This document shows, one piece after another, positions 17,861-26,879 of a stretch of DNA of 64,000 bases (positions are counted from its first letter, which is position 1; each line of letters opens with the position of its first letter). The notes beneath the pieces were generated by a model. It was not told the origin of the DNA. It did not search any database and was given only the letters and a program-made list of their open reading frames with translations. Where the stretch lies: positions 124,001-188,000 of the forward strand of contig JAKSKV010000001.1 of NCBI GenBank assembly GCA_024401555.1, in the 5' to 3' direction. The translations under genes were made by a program, and so were the position numbers. This DNA comes from Paludibacteraceae bacterium. Lineage in GTDB: Bacteria; Bacteroidota; Bacteroidia; Bacteroidales; Paludibacteraceae.

Positions 17861-19069
17861 ATGTTTAATTTAGATGTCTTTATAGGAAAATATGTCACGG
17901 GTCGACCATCTTCCATGTTTGAAGAGGATATCAAGGCCAATAGTGAGAAACTAACCGTTGAAATCAAGGGTAAGAAGGTTTGTGTGATAGGTGGTGCGGG
18001 ATCTATTGGATCATCTTTCATCAAAGCCATCCTTCGTTTCGAACCTCAATCGATGGTGGTTGTTGATCTCAATGAAAATGGTTTGGCCGAATTGGTGCGC
18101 GATGTGCGTTCCACTGAAGGTTTGTATTGTCCCGAGGAGTTTCGTTGTTACACCTTGAATTTTGCGGATCCGATCTTTGAACGCATATTCAGGGAGGAGA
18201 AGGGTTTTGACATCGTGGCGAACTTCTCCGCACATAAGCATGTCCGTTCTGAAAAGGATAAGTACAGCGTACAGGCGCTTATCGAGAACAACGATATTAA
18301 GGCTAAAAAGCTCATGGATTTGTTGACTGTTTATCCGCCAAAGCATTTCTTCTGCGTCTCGACGGATAAGGCTGCGAATCCTGTCAATATCATGGGTGCC
18401 TCCAAGCGAATCATGGAGGATCTGGTGATGGCCTATAACCAATACTTCAAGGTCACTACCGCGCGATTCGCCAATGTGGCCTTCTCTAATGGATCTCTTC
18501 CTGACGGTTGGATTCATCGCCTTCAAAAGAAACAACCATTAGCCGCTCCTTCTGACGTGAAGCGCTATTTCGTCTCACCTGAGGAGAGTGGTCAGATATG
18601 TATGCTTGCCTGCGTGTTAGGTAATGGCGGCGAGGTATTCTTCCCTAAACTGGGCGAGGATCAAATGCTCACCTTCTCGACAATTTGTGATCAATTCGTT
18701 AAAGCTGAGGGGTTTGCCAAGGTAGAGTGCGCAAATGATGCGGAGGCGAAGCGTTTTGCGGCTGATATGAGTTACGAGAGCGGACAATATCCTGTCGTCT
18801 ATTTCAAAAGCGACACGACAGGAGAGAAAGCGTATGAAGAGTTCTATGTGCCGGGAGAAAAGGTGAATATGGGACGTTTTTCCGCCTTAGGGGTTGTGGA
18901 GGAGACTACCCGTAGGCCTATGGCTGAAATTAACCAATTCTTCGGAGAATTGGAAAGAATATTCGAGTCGCCTGACTTTACGAAAGCGCAGGTGGTGGAA
19001 TCGATCAAAAAGTTTGTTCCTAACTTCCAACATGAGGAGAAGGGTAAGAACCTTGATCAAAAAATGTGA
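17861..19069 (+). CDS. legB: NDP-N-acetylglucosamine 4,6-dehydratase (legionaminic pathway)
   Basis: A 402-residue extended short-chain dehydrogenase of the CapD/polysaccharide_synt_2 type. The NAD-binding loop is VIGGAGSIGSS (about 42-52). The STDKAANPVNIMGASK stretch holds the family active site, with methionine in place of the usual tyrosine, as common in this family. It would oxidise and dehydrate GDP-GlcNAc (or UDP-GlcNAc) to the 4-keto-6-deoxy sugar. The GDP form is inferred from the PtmE-like gene that closes the operon. It is the first of nine closely packed genes; the next gene starts 5 bases after its stop. Confidence 0.82.
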   Translation: MFNLDVFIGKYVTGRPSSMFEEDIKANSEKLTVEIKGKKVCVIGGAGSIGSSFIKAILRFEPQSMVVVDLNENGLAELVRDVRSTEGLYCPEEFRCYTLNFADPIFERIFREEKGFDIVANFSAHKHVRSEKDKYSVQALIENNDIKAKKLMDLLTVYPPKHFFCVSTDKAANPVNIMGASKRIMEDLVMAYNQYFKVTTARFANVAFSNGSLPDGWIHRLQKKQPLAAPSDVKRYFVSPEESGQICMLACVLGNGGEVFFPKLGEDQMLTFSTICDQFVKAEGFAKVECANDAEAKRFAADMSYESGQYPVVYFKSDTTGEKAYEEFYVPGEKVNMGRFSALGVVEETTRRPMAEINQFFGELERIFESPDFTKAQVVESIKKFVPNFQHEEKGKNLDQKM

Positions 19070-19074
19070 CAACT

Positions 19075-20232
19075 ATGGCTGATTATTCAAGAACTATTGC
19101 TTTTATCAAGGAATTGTACGGCAACCAGGATTTCACGCCTCTTTCGGTGCCTCAATTTCTGGGTAATGAGAAGAAATATTTGGAGGAGTGTATTGATACC
19201 ACCTTCGTTTCCTCTGTCGGTAAATTTGTGGATCGTTTTGAGGAGGAGATGGCCCGATATACCGGTGCGAAAAAGGCGGTGGTTTGTGTCAGCGGAACCA
19301 ATGCGTTGCACATGTCGCTCATCCTTTCCGGTGTTGAGCGGGAAGATGAGGTCCTCACACAGGCGCTCACATTTATTGCTACTTGTAATGCGCTCTCTTA
19401 TATTGGCGCACATCCAGTATTCGTCGATGTCGATAAGGAGACGATGGGATTGTCTCCTGCGGCGGTTAAGGATTGGTTGGCAAAGAATGGAGAGATTCGT
19501 GAAGGTCAATGTTATAACAAAAATACGGGCCGTAGAGTCAAGGCTTGTGTGCCGATGCATACCTTCGGTCATCCTGTTCGTATAGATGAGTTGTTGGCTA
19601 TCTGTGAGGAGTATCACATTGAGTTGGTGGAGGATGCTGCCGAGTCGATTGGCTCCCGTTATAAGGGCAAACACACCGGTACCTTCGGTAAAGTGGGTGC
19701 CATTTCTTTCAATGGAAACAAAACCATCACAACAGGTGGCGGCGGAATGATGCTTTTCAATGATGAGGCATTGGCCGCGCATGCTAAGCATATCACCACG
19801 CAGGCGAAGATTCCTCATCGATGGGAGTTCCGCCACGACGAGATTGGGTACAATTACCGTATGCCTAATATCAATGCGGCACTGGGGTGCGCGCAGTTGG
19901 AGAACCTCGACAAGTATGTGGCCAGCAAACGTAAGGTGGCGGCGGAATATATCGAGTTCTTTAAGCATGTGGATGGTGTCGATTTCTTTGTCGAGCCGGA
20001 GAATGCCTTTTCAAACTACTGGCTTTCAGCGGTCGTTTTGGCGGATAAGAAGGCTCAGCTTGACTTCCTTCAGCAGAGCAACGACAACAAGGTCATGACT
20101 CGTCCTATTTGGGAACTCATGAATCGCTTGCCGATGTTTGAGAATTGCGAGAACGATGGTCTCAAAAACACCATCTGGTTTGCGGATCGAGTAGTTAATA
20201 TACCTTCAAGCGTTCGTCCTGAAGACCTCTAA
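19075..20232 (+). CDS. legC: PLP-dependent sugar 4-aminotransferase
   Basis: A 385-residue DegT/DnrJ/EryC1 aminotransferase. The PLP lysine is K216 in SFNGNKTITTGGGG, and the phosphate-binding region SGTNALH and aspartate in VEDAAES are in place. In the legionaminic pathway it aminates C4 of the 4-keto-6-deoxy sugar. A GTG at 19066 overlaps the legB stop, but the ATG at 19075 (MADYSRT) is the more usual start. It lies between the dehydratase and acetyltransferase genes in pathway order. Confidence 0.88.
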   Translation: MADYSRTIAFIKELYGNQDFTPLSVPQFLGNEKKYLEECIDTTFVSSVGKFVDRFEEEMARYTGAKKAVVCVSGTNALHMSLILSGVEREDEVLTQALTFIATCNALSYIGAHPVFVDVDKETMGLSPAAVKDWLAKNGEIREGQCYNKNTGRRVKACVPMHTFGHPVRIDELLAICEEYHIELVEDAAESIGSRYKGKHTGTFGKVGAISFNGNKTITTGGGGMMLFNDEALAAHAKHITTQAKIPHRWEFRHDEIGYNYRMPNINAALGCAQLENLDKYVASKRKVAAEYIEFFKHVDGVDFFVEPENAFSNYWLSAVVLADKKAQLDFLQQSNDNKVMTRPIWELMNRLPMFENCENDGLKNTIWFADRVVNIPSSVRPEDL

Positions 20233-20250
20233 CCTTTGGACCTAAAAACA

Positions 20251-20895
20251 ATGGAGCAGTCGAAACCCTTAATATTAGTTGGTGGTGGTGGCCATTGCAA
20301 ATCTGTCATTGAGGTGGCGGAGTCTGCCGGATATGACCTTCTCGGTATCCTCGACGTGGCTGAGGAGGTTGGTAAGCAGGTGTTGGACTACAAGGTGATT
20401 GGTACGGACGATGACATCCCACGATATGTGGACAAGGCGGAATTTGTCATTACAGTGGGCTTCATCAAGAACCCCGCAACACGTGTTAAATTATATAATA
20501 GAATCAAGGAAGCGGGCGGAAAACTCGCTACAATCGTCGCTTCAACCGCGCATGTCTCGAAATATGCGACACTTGGGGAGGGTACGGTTGTCATGCATCA
20601 GGCGTTCGTCAATGCCGGTGCTAAGATTGGCGCCAATTGTATCATCAACACCTTCTGCGACATCGAACACGATGCGCATGTTGGCGATCAGAGCCACATC
20701 TCTACGGGAACAATGGTGAATGGAGACTGCAAAATTGGCGCGCGCGTTTTTGTCGGCTCTCAATCTGTTCTTGCCAATGGCGTCTCGGTTGGTGATGACA
20801 TCATTGTGGGTGCCGCCAGCTTTGTCCGCAAGAGCATTTCCGAGAAGGGCATCTATTCAGGTAATCCGGCTATCCTTAAAATCAAAAGCAAATGA
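20251..20895 (+). CDS. legH: Sugar O/N-acetyltransferase, NeuD/PglD family
   Basis: A 214-residue protein with an N-terminal Rossmann-like domain (ILVGGGGHCKSVIEVAE) and a C-terminal left-handed beta-helix with hexapeptide repeats. The catalytic histidine is expected in CDIEHDAHVGDQSHIS. It matches the PglD/NeuD/LegH class, which acetylates the 4-amino group of the sugar before hydrolysis. The frame opens at a TTG at 20236, but the ATG at 20251 gives the family's usual start. Its stop overlaps the synthase start by four bases. Confidence 0.82.
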   Translation: MEQSKPLILVGGGGHCKSVIEVAESAGYDLLGILDVAEEVGKQVLDYKVIGTDDDIPRYVDKAEFVITVGFIKNPATRVKLYNRIKEAGGKLATIVASTAHVSKYATLGEGTVVMHQAFVNAGAKIGANCIINTFCDIEHDAHVGDQSHISTGTMVNGDCKIGARVFVGSQSVLANGVSVGDDIIVGAASFVRKSISEKGIYSGNPAILKIKSK

Positions 20896-21902
20896 GCAAG
20901 CATGTATTAGTCATAGCAGAAGCAGGTGTTAACCACAATGGTTCGCTCATTTTAGCCAAACAGCTTGTTGATAAAGCAGTTGAGGCAGGCGTAGATATTG
21001 TCAAGTTCCAGACCTTCAAGTCTGAACTGCTGGTCTCAAAGGTGGCGAAACAAGCTGAATACCAACAACGAAACATAGGGAAAAAGGATGAGGGCCAGTT
21101 AGCGATGCTGAAGAAATTAGAACTTTCACAGCAGGATCATGAAGAACTCATCGCATACTGCGAAGAGAAGGGGATCCGTTTCTTCTCCACAGCCTTTGAT
21201 ATGGATAGCATCGACTATCTTCACTCTCTCAATATGGGGTTATGGAAAATCCCCTCTGGTGAGGTGACCAACTATCCTTATCTCCGAAAGATTGCCCAAT
21301 ATCGCGAGCCTGTCATTCTTTCGACAGGTATGTGTGAACTTTCTGATATAGAGGCTGCCGTTAAGGTTCTCTTGTCGTTTGGTGTGAAGAGGGAGGATAT
21401 AACTATCCTACATTGCAATACTGAATATCCGACACCATTTCAGGATGTCAACCTCAGGGCGATGCTTGAGATCGGTGAGCGTTTTGGCGTTCAGGTCGGT
21501 TATTCCGACCATACGAAGGGCGTAGAGGTTCCTATTGCCGCTGTCGCCTTGGGCGCAACTGTTATTGAGAAACACTTCACGCTTGATAAGAACATGGAGG
21601 GCCCCGATCATAAAGCCTCACTTGAACCGGGGGAACTGAAGGCGATGGTTGAGGCTATTCGAAATATTGAACAGGCTTTGGGAACGGGACACAAGACCGT
21701 CTCTACATCCGAACGCAAAAACATAGAGATCGCGCGCAAAAGCATTGTGGCGGCTCGCCCTATCAAGATGGGCGAGGTGCTTACGGAAGAGAATATTACG
21801 GTGAAAAGGCCAGGAAACGGCATTTCTCCTATGAGGTGGAATGAGGTGATAGGCAGTTGCGCGATAAAGGATTTTGAAGAGGAGGAGGTGATCGTATTAT
21901 GA
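20892..21902 (+). CDS. legI: N,N'-diacetyllegionaminate (sialic-acid-like) synthase
   Basis: A 336-residue NeuB-family enzyme. The N-terminal TIM barrel carries AEAGVNHNG, KFQTFK, HCNTEYPTP, GYSDHTKG and EKHFTLD. The C-terminal SAF antifreeze-like domain (about 280-336) has ARKSIVAARPIKMGE and KRPGNGISP. It condenses phosphoenolpyruvate with a six-carbon sugar to form a nine-carbon nonulosonic acid. NeuB, LegI and PseI cannot be separated safely by eye; legionaminate is inferred from the neighbouring set of genes. It overlaps its neighbours by four bases on both sides. Confidence 0.85.
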   Translation: MSKHVLVIAEAGVNHNGSLILAKQLVDKAVEAGVDIVKFQTFKSELLVSKVAKQAEYQQRNIGKKDEGQLAMLKKLELSQQDHEELIAYCEEKGIRFFSTAFDMDSIDYLHSLNMGLWKIPSGEVTNYPYLRKIAQYREPVILSTGMCELSDIEAAVKVLLSFGVKREDITILHCNTEYPTPFQDVNLRAMLEIGERFGVQVGYSDHTKGVEVPIAAVALGATVIEKHFTLDKNMEGPDHKASLEPGELKAMVEAIRNIEQALGTGHKTVSTSERKNIEIARKSIVAARPIKMGEVLTEENITVKRPGNGISPMRWNEVIGSCAIKDFEEEEVIVL

Positions 21903-23062
21903 GAAAGATCTGTGTGGTTACCGGCTCACGTGCGGAATATGGCATTCTTCGCAATCTGATGGCCGCTATTAAAGCGGATTCGGAACTGCAACTTCAAGTC
22001 ATTGCCACTAATCAGCACCTCTCCAAACTTCAGGGCGAAACCTACAAGGAGATTGAGAGCGATGGCTTCACGATAGATTACAGGGTGTATATGGCAGACG
22101 ACGACGCCCCCGATAATGCCAACTCGACCGCTAAGTCCATAGGTCGTGGAATAGGTGGATTCGCGGATGCTTTTGATGCCCTTCGCCCTGATTTGTTGCT
22201 CATCCTCGGCGATCGTTATGAGATGCTAGCAGTCGCTTCTACAGCGCTCATCTACAAGATTCCTATCGCTCATCTGCATGGAGGCGAGATCACGGAGGGG
22301 GCTTTTGACGATGCGATCCGTCATGCTATCAGCAAGATGAGTCACTTGCATTTCACCAGCACGGAGGCCTACCGCAATCGTGTCATCCAATTGGGCGAAC
22401 AGCCTGAACGAGTATTCAATGTGGGCGCTCTTGGTGTTGAGAATGTGATGAAGAACGATTTTATGACGAGGGAGGATGTTGAAAATAGCCTGCATTTCCG
22501 TTTGTCGGATAAATGTTTTCTTTGCACCTATCATCCCGTCACGCTCTCCAGCATGTCGCCCGAAGTTCAGGTGCAAAACCTATTAGAGGCGCTTGATGAT
22601 TATAAGGATCACCGTATCATCTTTACCTACTCGAATTCCGACACCAATTCTCGGATCATCATAAAGTTGATTCAGGCGTATGTGGATAGGAACGCCGACC
22701 GTTGTATGTTCATCCCTTCTTTAGGGCAGAGACGTTATTTCTCAGCCCTCAAGTATGTGACGGCAGTGCTCGGCAACTCGTCAAGCGGTATCATAGAGGT
22801 GCCATCTTTCGGAATTCCCACACTGGATATTGGCGATCGTCAAAAGGGACGCATAGCAGCCGACAGTGTTATCCATTGTGGCTACTCGGTAGAAGAGATA
22901 AAGAGTGGCCTTGCGGAGGTCGTCAAACGTGCTAATGTATCTGGTCGTTTGAATACATCGAATCCTTACCACAAGGAGGGTACGTGTTCAACCATTCTGC
23001 AGACCATTAAGACCTATCCATTGGAAAACTTAGTTCAAAAATCATTTTACGATTTGAAATAG
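21899..23062 (+). CDS. legG: NDP-sugar hydrolase/2-epimerase, NeuC family
   Basis: A 387-residue protein of the UDP-GlcNAc 2-epimerase fold. Family signatures are VTGSRAEYG at the N terminus, LLILGDRYEMLA, HLHGGEITEGAFDD, and LGNSSSGIIEVPSFGIPTLDIGDRQKGR. Hydrolysing members release the nucleotide while inverting C2, giving the free sugar used by the synthase encoded just upstream. The start overlaps the legI stop by four bases. In this operon LegG is the best-supported role; NeuC is the alternative. Confidence 0.85.
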   Translation: MRKICVVTGSRAEYGILRNLMAAIKADSELQLQVIATNQHLSKLQGETYKEIESDGFTIDYRVYMADDDAPDNANSTAKSIGRGIGGFADAFDALRPDLLLILGDRYEMLAVASTALIYKIPIAHLHGGEITEGAFDDAIRHAISKMSHLHFTSTEAYRNRVIQLGEQPERVFNVGALGVENVMKNDFMTREDVENSLHFRLSDKCFLCTYHPVTLSSMSPEVQVQNLLEALDDYKDHRIIFTYSNSDTNSRIIIKLIQAYVDRNADRCMFIPSLGQRRYFSALKYVTAVLGNSSSGIIEVPSFGIPTLDIGDRQKGRIAADSVIHCGYSVEEIKSGLAEVVKRANVSGRLNTSNPYHKEGTCSTILQTIKTYPLENLVQKSFYDLK

Positions 23063-23063
23063 T

Positions 23064-24041
23064 ATGAAGATAATAGTGATCGGACTCGGTTCTATGGGCA
23101 AGCGTAGAATTCGCCTCATGAGCGAACACAAAGAGGTGAAACTCTATGGCATTGATAGCCAAGAATCGCGTTGTGCGGAGGTGAAGGAAAAGTTTGGTAT
23201 TGAATGTTACAGCAGTATTGAGGAGGCTTGCGAGGCGCAATCCATTGAAGCCGCGATCGTTTCCACCTCACCGCTCTCTCATGCGGCGATTATCAAAGAG
23301 TGTCTCTCCCGCAATCTTCATGTGTTTACGGAAATCAATCTTGTCCAGGATGGGTATGATGAGAATATATCGCTTGCCAAGGAGAAAGGTAAGGTCTTGT
23401 TCCTTTCCTCAACGTTCCTTTATCGCAAGGAGACGGTGTCCATCATCGAGAAGGTGCATGCGGCTAAATGTCCTTTGAATTACATTTACCATGTGGGACA
23501 ATACCTTCCTGATTGGCACCCTTGGGAGAGTTATAATAATTACTTTATCGGTAATTCCCGGACCAATGGCTGCCGTGAAATTATGGCTATTGATCTTCCT
23601 TGGGTGGTGACTGCGTTTGGTTCCATAAAGCGCATTTATGCTGTCAAGAGCAAGAATACGGAACTAAACATCGCATACAATGATAATTATCTGATTACCA
23701 TTGAACACGAAACTGGCGCTAAGGGCGTCTTTGCTGTCGATGTCGTGGCTCGTAAGCCTTATCGCCACATCGATGTATATGGTGAGCAGTTGCAGCTTTC
23801 GTGGAATGGTACAGCGGATTCTCTCAATGAATACAATATTGAGGAGAAGAGGGAGGAGAATATCTCTTTCTCTGACGCCTCTGAACATGTAGAGGGATAT
23901 GCAGCCTTTATTACAGAGAATCCCTATCGGGAGGAGCTCAATGCCTTCTTAAAACAGATTGCTGATCCATCTTATGTGCCTGCGTGGAGTTTCGAGAAGG
24001 ATAAAGCGGTCCTCGGTGTTATTGACAAAATAGAAGCATGA
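23064..24041 (+). CDS. Gfo/Idh/MocA-family oxidoreductase (first of two)
   Basis: A 325-residue NAD(P)-dependent oxidoreductase with the nucleotide-binding loop VIGLGSMGKRRIRL and the motif HVFTEINLV in place of the usual EKP. The C-terminal alpha/beta domain continues with VGQYLPDWHPWE and KPYRHIDVYG. It lies one base after legG and overlaps the next gene. Its place between legG and legF suggests action on the nonulosonic acid or a precursor, as proposed for PtmA-like proteins in Campylobacter, but the substrate is unknown. It shares the phrase YLPDW with the next gene product, so the two may be distant paralogues acting as a pair. Confidence 0.78.
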   Translation: MKIIVIGLGSMGKRRIRLMSEHKEVKLYGIDSQESRCAEVKEKFGIECYSSIEEACEAQSIEAAIVSTSPLSHAAIIKECLSRNLHVFTEINLVQDGYDENISLAKEKGKVLFLSSTFLYRKETVSIIEKVHAAKCPLNYIYHVGQYLPDWHPWESYNNYFIGNSRTNGCREIMAIDLPWVVTAFGSIKRIYAVKSKNTELNIAYNDNYLITIEHETGAKGVFAVDVVARKPYRHIDVYGEQLQLSWNGTADSLNEYNIEEKREENISFSDASEHVEGYAAFITENPYREELNAFLKQIADPSYVPAWSFEKDKAVLGVIDKIEA

Positions 24042-24979
24042 TGAAGCACTATGATATTGCCTTCGTGGGTATGGGGTCAATTGGTAAACGACACCTCCGG
24101 AATCTTTGCCAACTCCTTACCAGTCAAGGAGATTCTTACACGATAGATCTCTATAGAAGTTCTTTGGACCGCCTTCTTCCATCGGATATTTCAGAGGAGG
24201 TTGCCAACCAATATTTGTGTAGTGAAGCAATAACCAAGGCGTATGATGTGGTCTTTGTCACTAATCCCACTGCTGTACACAAGCAAACTATTGACCAATT
24301 CAAGGGGCACACCAAGGCGTTCTTTATCGAAAAGCCTGTTTTTGATAAGGTCATTGAGCAACCTGAGCAGTACGATGATGTGATATCCTATGTGGCTTGT
24401 CCTCTTCGATACAATCCTGTACTGCAGTATGTGAAGGAAGAGATTGATGTCCGTCAGGTGGTTTCGGTTCGTGCGATGTCATCCAGCTATCTTCCCGATT
24501 GGCGTCCAGGGCAAGATTATCGTCAGACCTATAGTGCGCATAAGGATTTGGGCGGAGGCGTTGACATTGATTTAATCCACGAGTGGGACTATCTTACTTG
24601 GCTGTTTGGAATGCCGACTCAATGTTATGGCATCGCTGGCAAGTTCTCTGATTTGGAGATAGACAGCCATGATACGGCTCTTTATGTCGCAAAAAATGAG
24701 CATGTCACTTTTGAGCTACATCTTGACTATTTCGGTCGCAAGACGCAACGGACATTGGATATCTTTACGGTGGAGGATACGATTCAATGTGATATCGTTT
24801 CGGGAGTTGTTTCCTATCTGAAAGAGGGGAAGACGCTAAGATTCAACAGCGAACGAAATGATTTCCAAATGGCGGAAATCAAGCATTTCTTTGATATAGT
24901 CGAGGAACGTGTCGAAAATGATAGCAATGTGGCGCATGGCGTGAATGTCCTGAAACTCACCAAAACATATACTGAATAA
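24038..24979 (+). CDS. Gfo/Idh/MocA-family oxidoreductase (second of two)
   Basis: A 313-residue oxidoreductase with FVGMGSIGKRHLRNL as the nucleotide-binding loop and FIEKPVFDK, the EKP motif with the usual catalytic lysine. The later motif GGGVDIDLIHEWDYLTWLFG is typical of the family. The paralogue upstream lacks the EKP lysine (TEINL), so this is probably the active member if they act together. Two adjacent ATG codons overlap the previous stop. The substrate is unknown; a role in modifying a legionaminic-type sugar is inferred from context only. Confidence 0.8.
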   Translation: MMKHYDIAFVGMGSIGKRHLRNLCQLLTSQGDSYTIDLYRSSLDRLLPSDISEEVANQYLCSEAITKAYDVVFVTNPTAVHKQTIDQFKGHTKAFFIEKPVFDKVIEQPEQYDDVISYVACPLRYNPVLQYVKEEIDVRQVVSVRAMSSSYLPDWRPGQDYRQTYSAHKDLGGGVDIDLIHEWDYLTWLFGMPTQCYGIAGKFSDLEIDSHDTALYVAKNEHVTFELHLDYFGRKTQRTLDIFTVEDTIQCDIVSGVVSYLKEGKTLRFNSERNDFQMAEIKHFFDIVEERVENDSNVAHGVNVLKLTKTYTE

Positions 24980-24991
24980 ATTCTTACGACA

Positions 24992-25765
24992 ATGAATATA
25001 CTCTTTACCCTCTGTGGACGCGCAGGCTCGAAAGGAGTCAGAGGTAAAAATGCGCGTGACTTCTTGGATATTCCTCTTTGTTGGTATTCATTGGCTACTA
25101 TCGCCATGTATATCGAACAGTATGGGGGAGGGAACCGCTGTGACGTTGTTCTCAACACCGACAGTGAAGATCTCATCAAGTTGATTGAGCAGGTCAAGGA
25201 GGTGCCAGTGGCGGTTCTTCGTAGAGACGAGAGTCTTGCAGGTGATCAGGTCCCTAAGGTCTCTGTTATCTTTGATTGTCTGAAGCGTGCGGAATCTCAG
25301 TTCGGCGTCGTGTATGACCAGGTGGTTGATTTGGATATCACTTCCCCTCTTCGTTCGGTAGAGGATTTGAAGAATGTGATTGACCGCAAGGCGAGTCGTT
25401 CTGATGTGGATGTCGTTTACACGGTGACGCATTCTCGTAGGAATCCCTACTTCAATATGGTAAAGGAGGAAGATGGTTTCTTCTGTAAGGCGATCGCGGC
25501 AAATTTCACCACGCGTCAAGAGGCTCCGGTCTTTTATGATATGAATGCCTCGATCTACTCGTATTCCCCCAAAGCGTTGAAGGAGAAGGATCATCCAACG
25601 TTCTTTAATAGCCGTTGCGACGCTGTGTTGATGTTCGACTCTGGTATATTGGATATTGATTCGGAAGAGGACTACTATCTGATGCAAGTGATTGCCAAGT
25701 ATCTTTTTGAAAACAAAGAGGGCTATATACAGGTATATAACAAGGCTGTTAGTTGGCGTAAATAA
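24992..25765 (+). CDS. legF: CMP-nonulosonate cytidylyltransferase
   Basis: A 257-residue CMP-sugar transferase of the NeuA/LegF type. The N-terminal CTP-binding motif is CGRAGSKGVRGKN, and LDITSPLRSVEDL and YTVTHSRRNPYFNM are further family features. It would activate the nonulosonic acid as a CMP-sugar for transfer to a surface glycan. It starts 12 bases after the second oxidoreductase. Confidence 0.85.
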   Translation: MNILFTLCGRAGSKGVRGKNARDFLDIPLCWYSLATIAMYIEQYGGGNRCDVVLNTDSEDLIKLIEQVKEVPVAVLRRDESLAGDQVPKVSVIFDCLKRAESQFGVVYDQVVDLDITSPLRSVEDLKNVIDRKASRSDVDVVYTVTHSRRNPYFNMVKEEDGFFCKAIAANFTTRQEAPVFYDMNASIYSYSPKALKEKDHPTFFNSRCDAVLMFDSGILDIDSEEDYYLMQVIAKYLFENKEGYIQVYNKAVSWRK

Positions 25766-25786
25766 GAGGGTGAATTGGATATTGAA

Positions 25787-26836
25787 ATGAATGAAAATAT
25801 TATGAAGCGATACTTGATTAATGAGACATCCACACTCAAGGATGCACTGATCTCGCTGAATGCGATCTCGCATGATACGATGTCCCTGCTTGTGGTTAAC
25901 AGCTCTGATCAGTTGGTAGGTACGTTGACCGATGGAGACATCCGAAGAGGCCTCATTGGTGGTGCTCAACTTACAGATGAGGTAAGTGCCATTATGCACC
26001 GTGACTTTAAGTACATCAAGCAGTCGGAGTTTGATATTGCGCGACTTAAAAGTTTTCGTGACCGCAAGATTCTCTTTATTCCTGTCTTGGATGAGGAGAA
26101 ACACGTCGTTGAGGTGATAAACCTACAGAAGTATAAGTCCCATCTTCCTATCGATGCAGTTTTGATGGCTGGGGGTAAGGGAGAGCGTCTTCGCCCACTT
26201 ACCGAAAAGGTTCCCAAGCCGCTTCTTCCCGTAGGGGATAAGTGTATCATTGACCATAACATCGATCGTCTCATTTCTTATGGCGTGGAGAACTTGAACG
26301 TGACGGTTAATTACTTGGGAGAACAGATTGAGGAACACTTCGCTGAACCTCGCAATGGGGTGCAGGTGCGTTGCTATCGTGAACCTAAGTTCTTAGGTAC
26401 TATTGGTAGCATTAAGTTTGTGGAGAACATCTATAACGATACTGTCTTGGTGATGAATTCTGACTTGTTTACCAATATTGATTACGAGGATTTCTTCATC
26501 CATTTCCAAGAGCACGAGGCGGATATGTCGGTTGCGGCCGTGTCGTATAATGTCTCTATCCCATATGGCATCTTAGATTTGGAAGGACGTAATATTAAGG
26601 GATTATTGGAGAAGCCTAAGTTCGATTATTACGCCAATGCGGGTATCTATCTTATTAAAAAGAGTGTGTTGAGCGAGATACCGGACAATACATTTTTTAA
26701 TGCCACGGATCTGATAGAGAAACTTATCGCCCAAAAAAGGAAGGTGATTCGTTATCCGCTCAATGGAACATGGATTGACATTGGACAACCGGCGGATTTA
26801 AAGAAGGCTTGCGATTTGGCAAGACATCTAAAATAA
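25787..26836 (+). CDS. ptmE: CBS-domain sugar-1-phosphate nucleotidyltransferase
   Basis: A 349-residue protein with two CBS motifs (about 1-115) followed by a nucleotidyltransferase domain (GGKGERLRPLTEKVPKPLLP, about 130-150; aspartate in VMNSDLFT; GTWIDIGQP near the end). This architecture matches PtmE, the glucosamine-1-phosphate guanylyltransferase that makes the GDP-sugar entry point of the Campylobacter legionaminic pathway. The CBS pair may sense a nucleotide. A TTG at 25775 opens the frame; the ATG at 25787 is preferred. The gene ends at a bidirectional terminator. The guanylyl specificity is inferred from the operon. Confidence 0.8.
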   Translation: MNENIMKRYLINETSTLKDALISLNAISHDTMSLLVVNSSDQLVGTLTDGDIRRGLIGGAQLTDEVSAIMHRDFKYIKQSEFDIARLKSFRDRKILFIPVLDEEKHVVEVINLQKYKSHLPIDAVLMAGGKGERLRPLTEKVPKPLLPVGDKCIIDHNIDRLISYGVENLNVTVNYLGEQIEEHFAEPRNGVQVRCYREPKFLGTIGSIKFVENIYNDTVLVMNSDLFTNIDYEDFFIHFQEHEADMSVAAVSYNVSIPYGILDLEGRNIKGLLEKPKFDYYANAGIYLIKKSVLSEIPDNTFFNATDLIEKLIAQKRKVIRYPLNGTWIDIGQPADLKKACDLARHLK

Positions 26837-26844
26837 GGCTTGAA

Positions 26845-26879
26845 CGAAAAATGGCGATCTGTTAGACCGCCATTTTTCG
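26845..26879. terminator. Bidirectional terminator between convergent operons
   Basis: Perfect 12-base stem CGAAAAATGGCG (26845-26856) with CGCCATTTTTCG (26868-26879). The stop codon of the minus-strand glycosyltransferase (26862-26864) lies in its loop. Confidence 0.9.
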
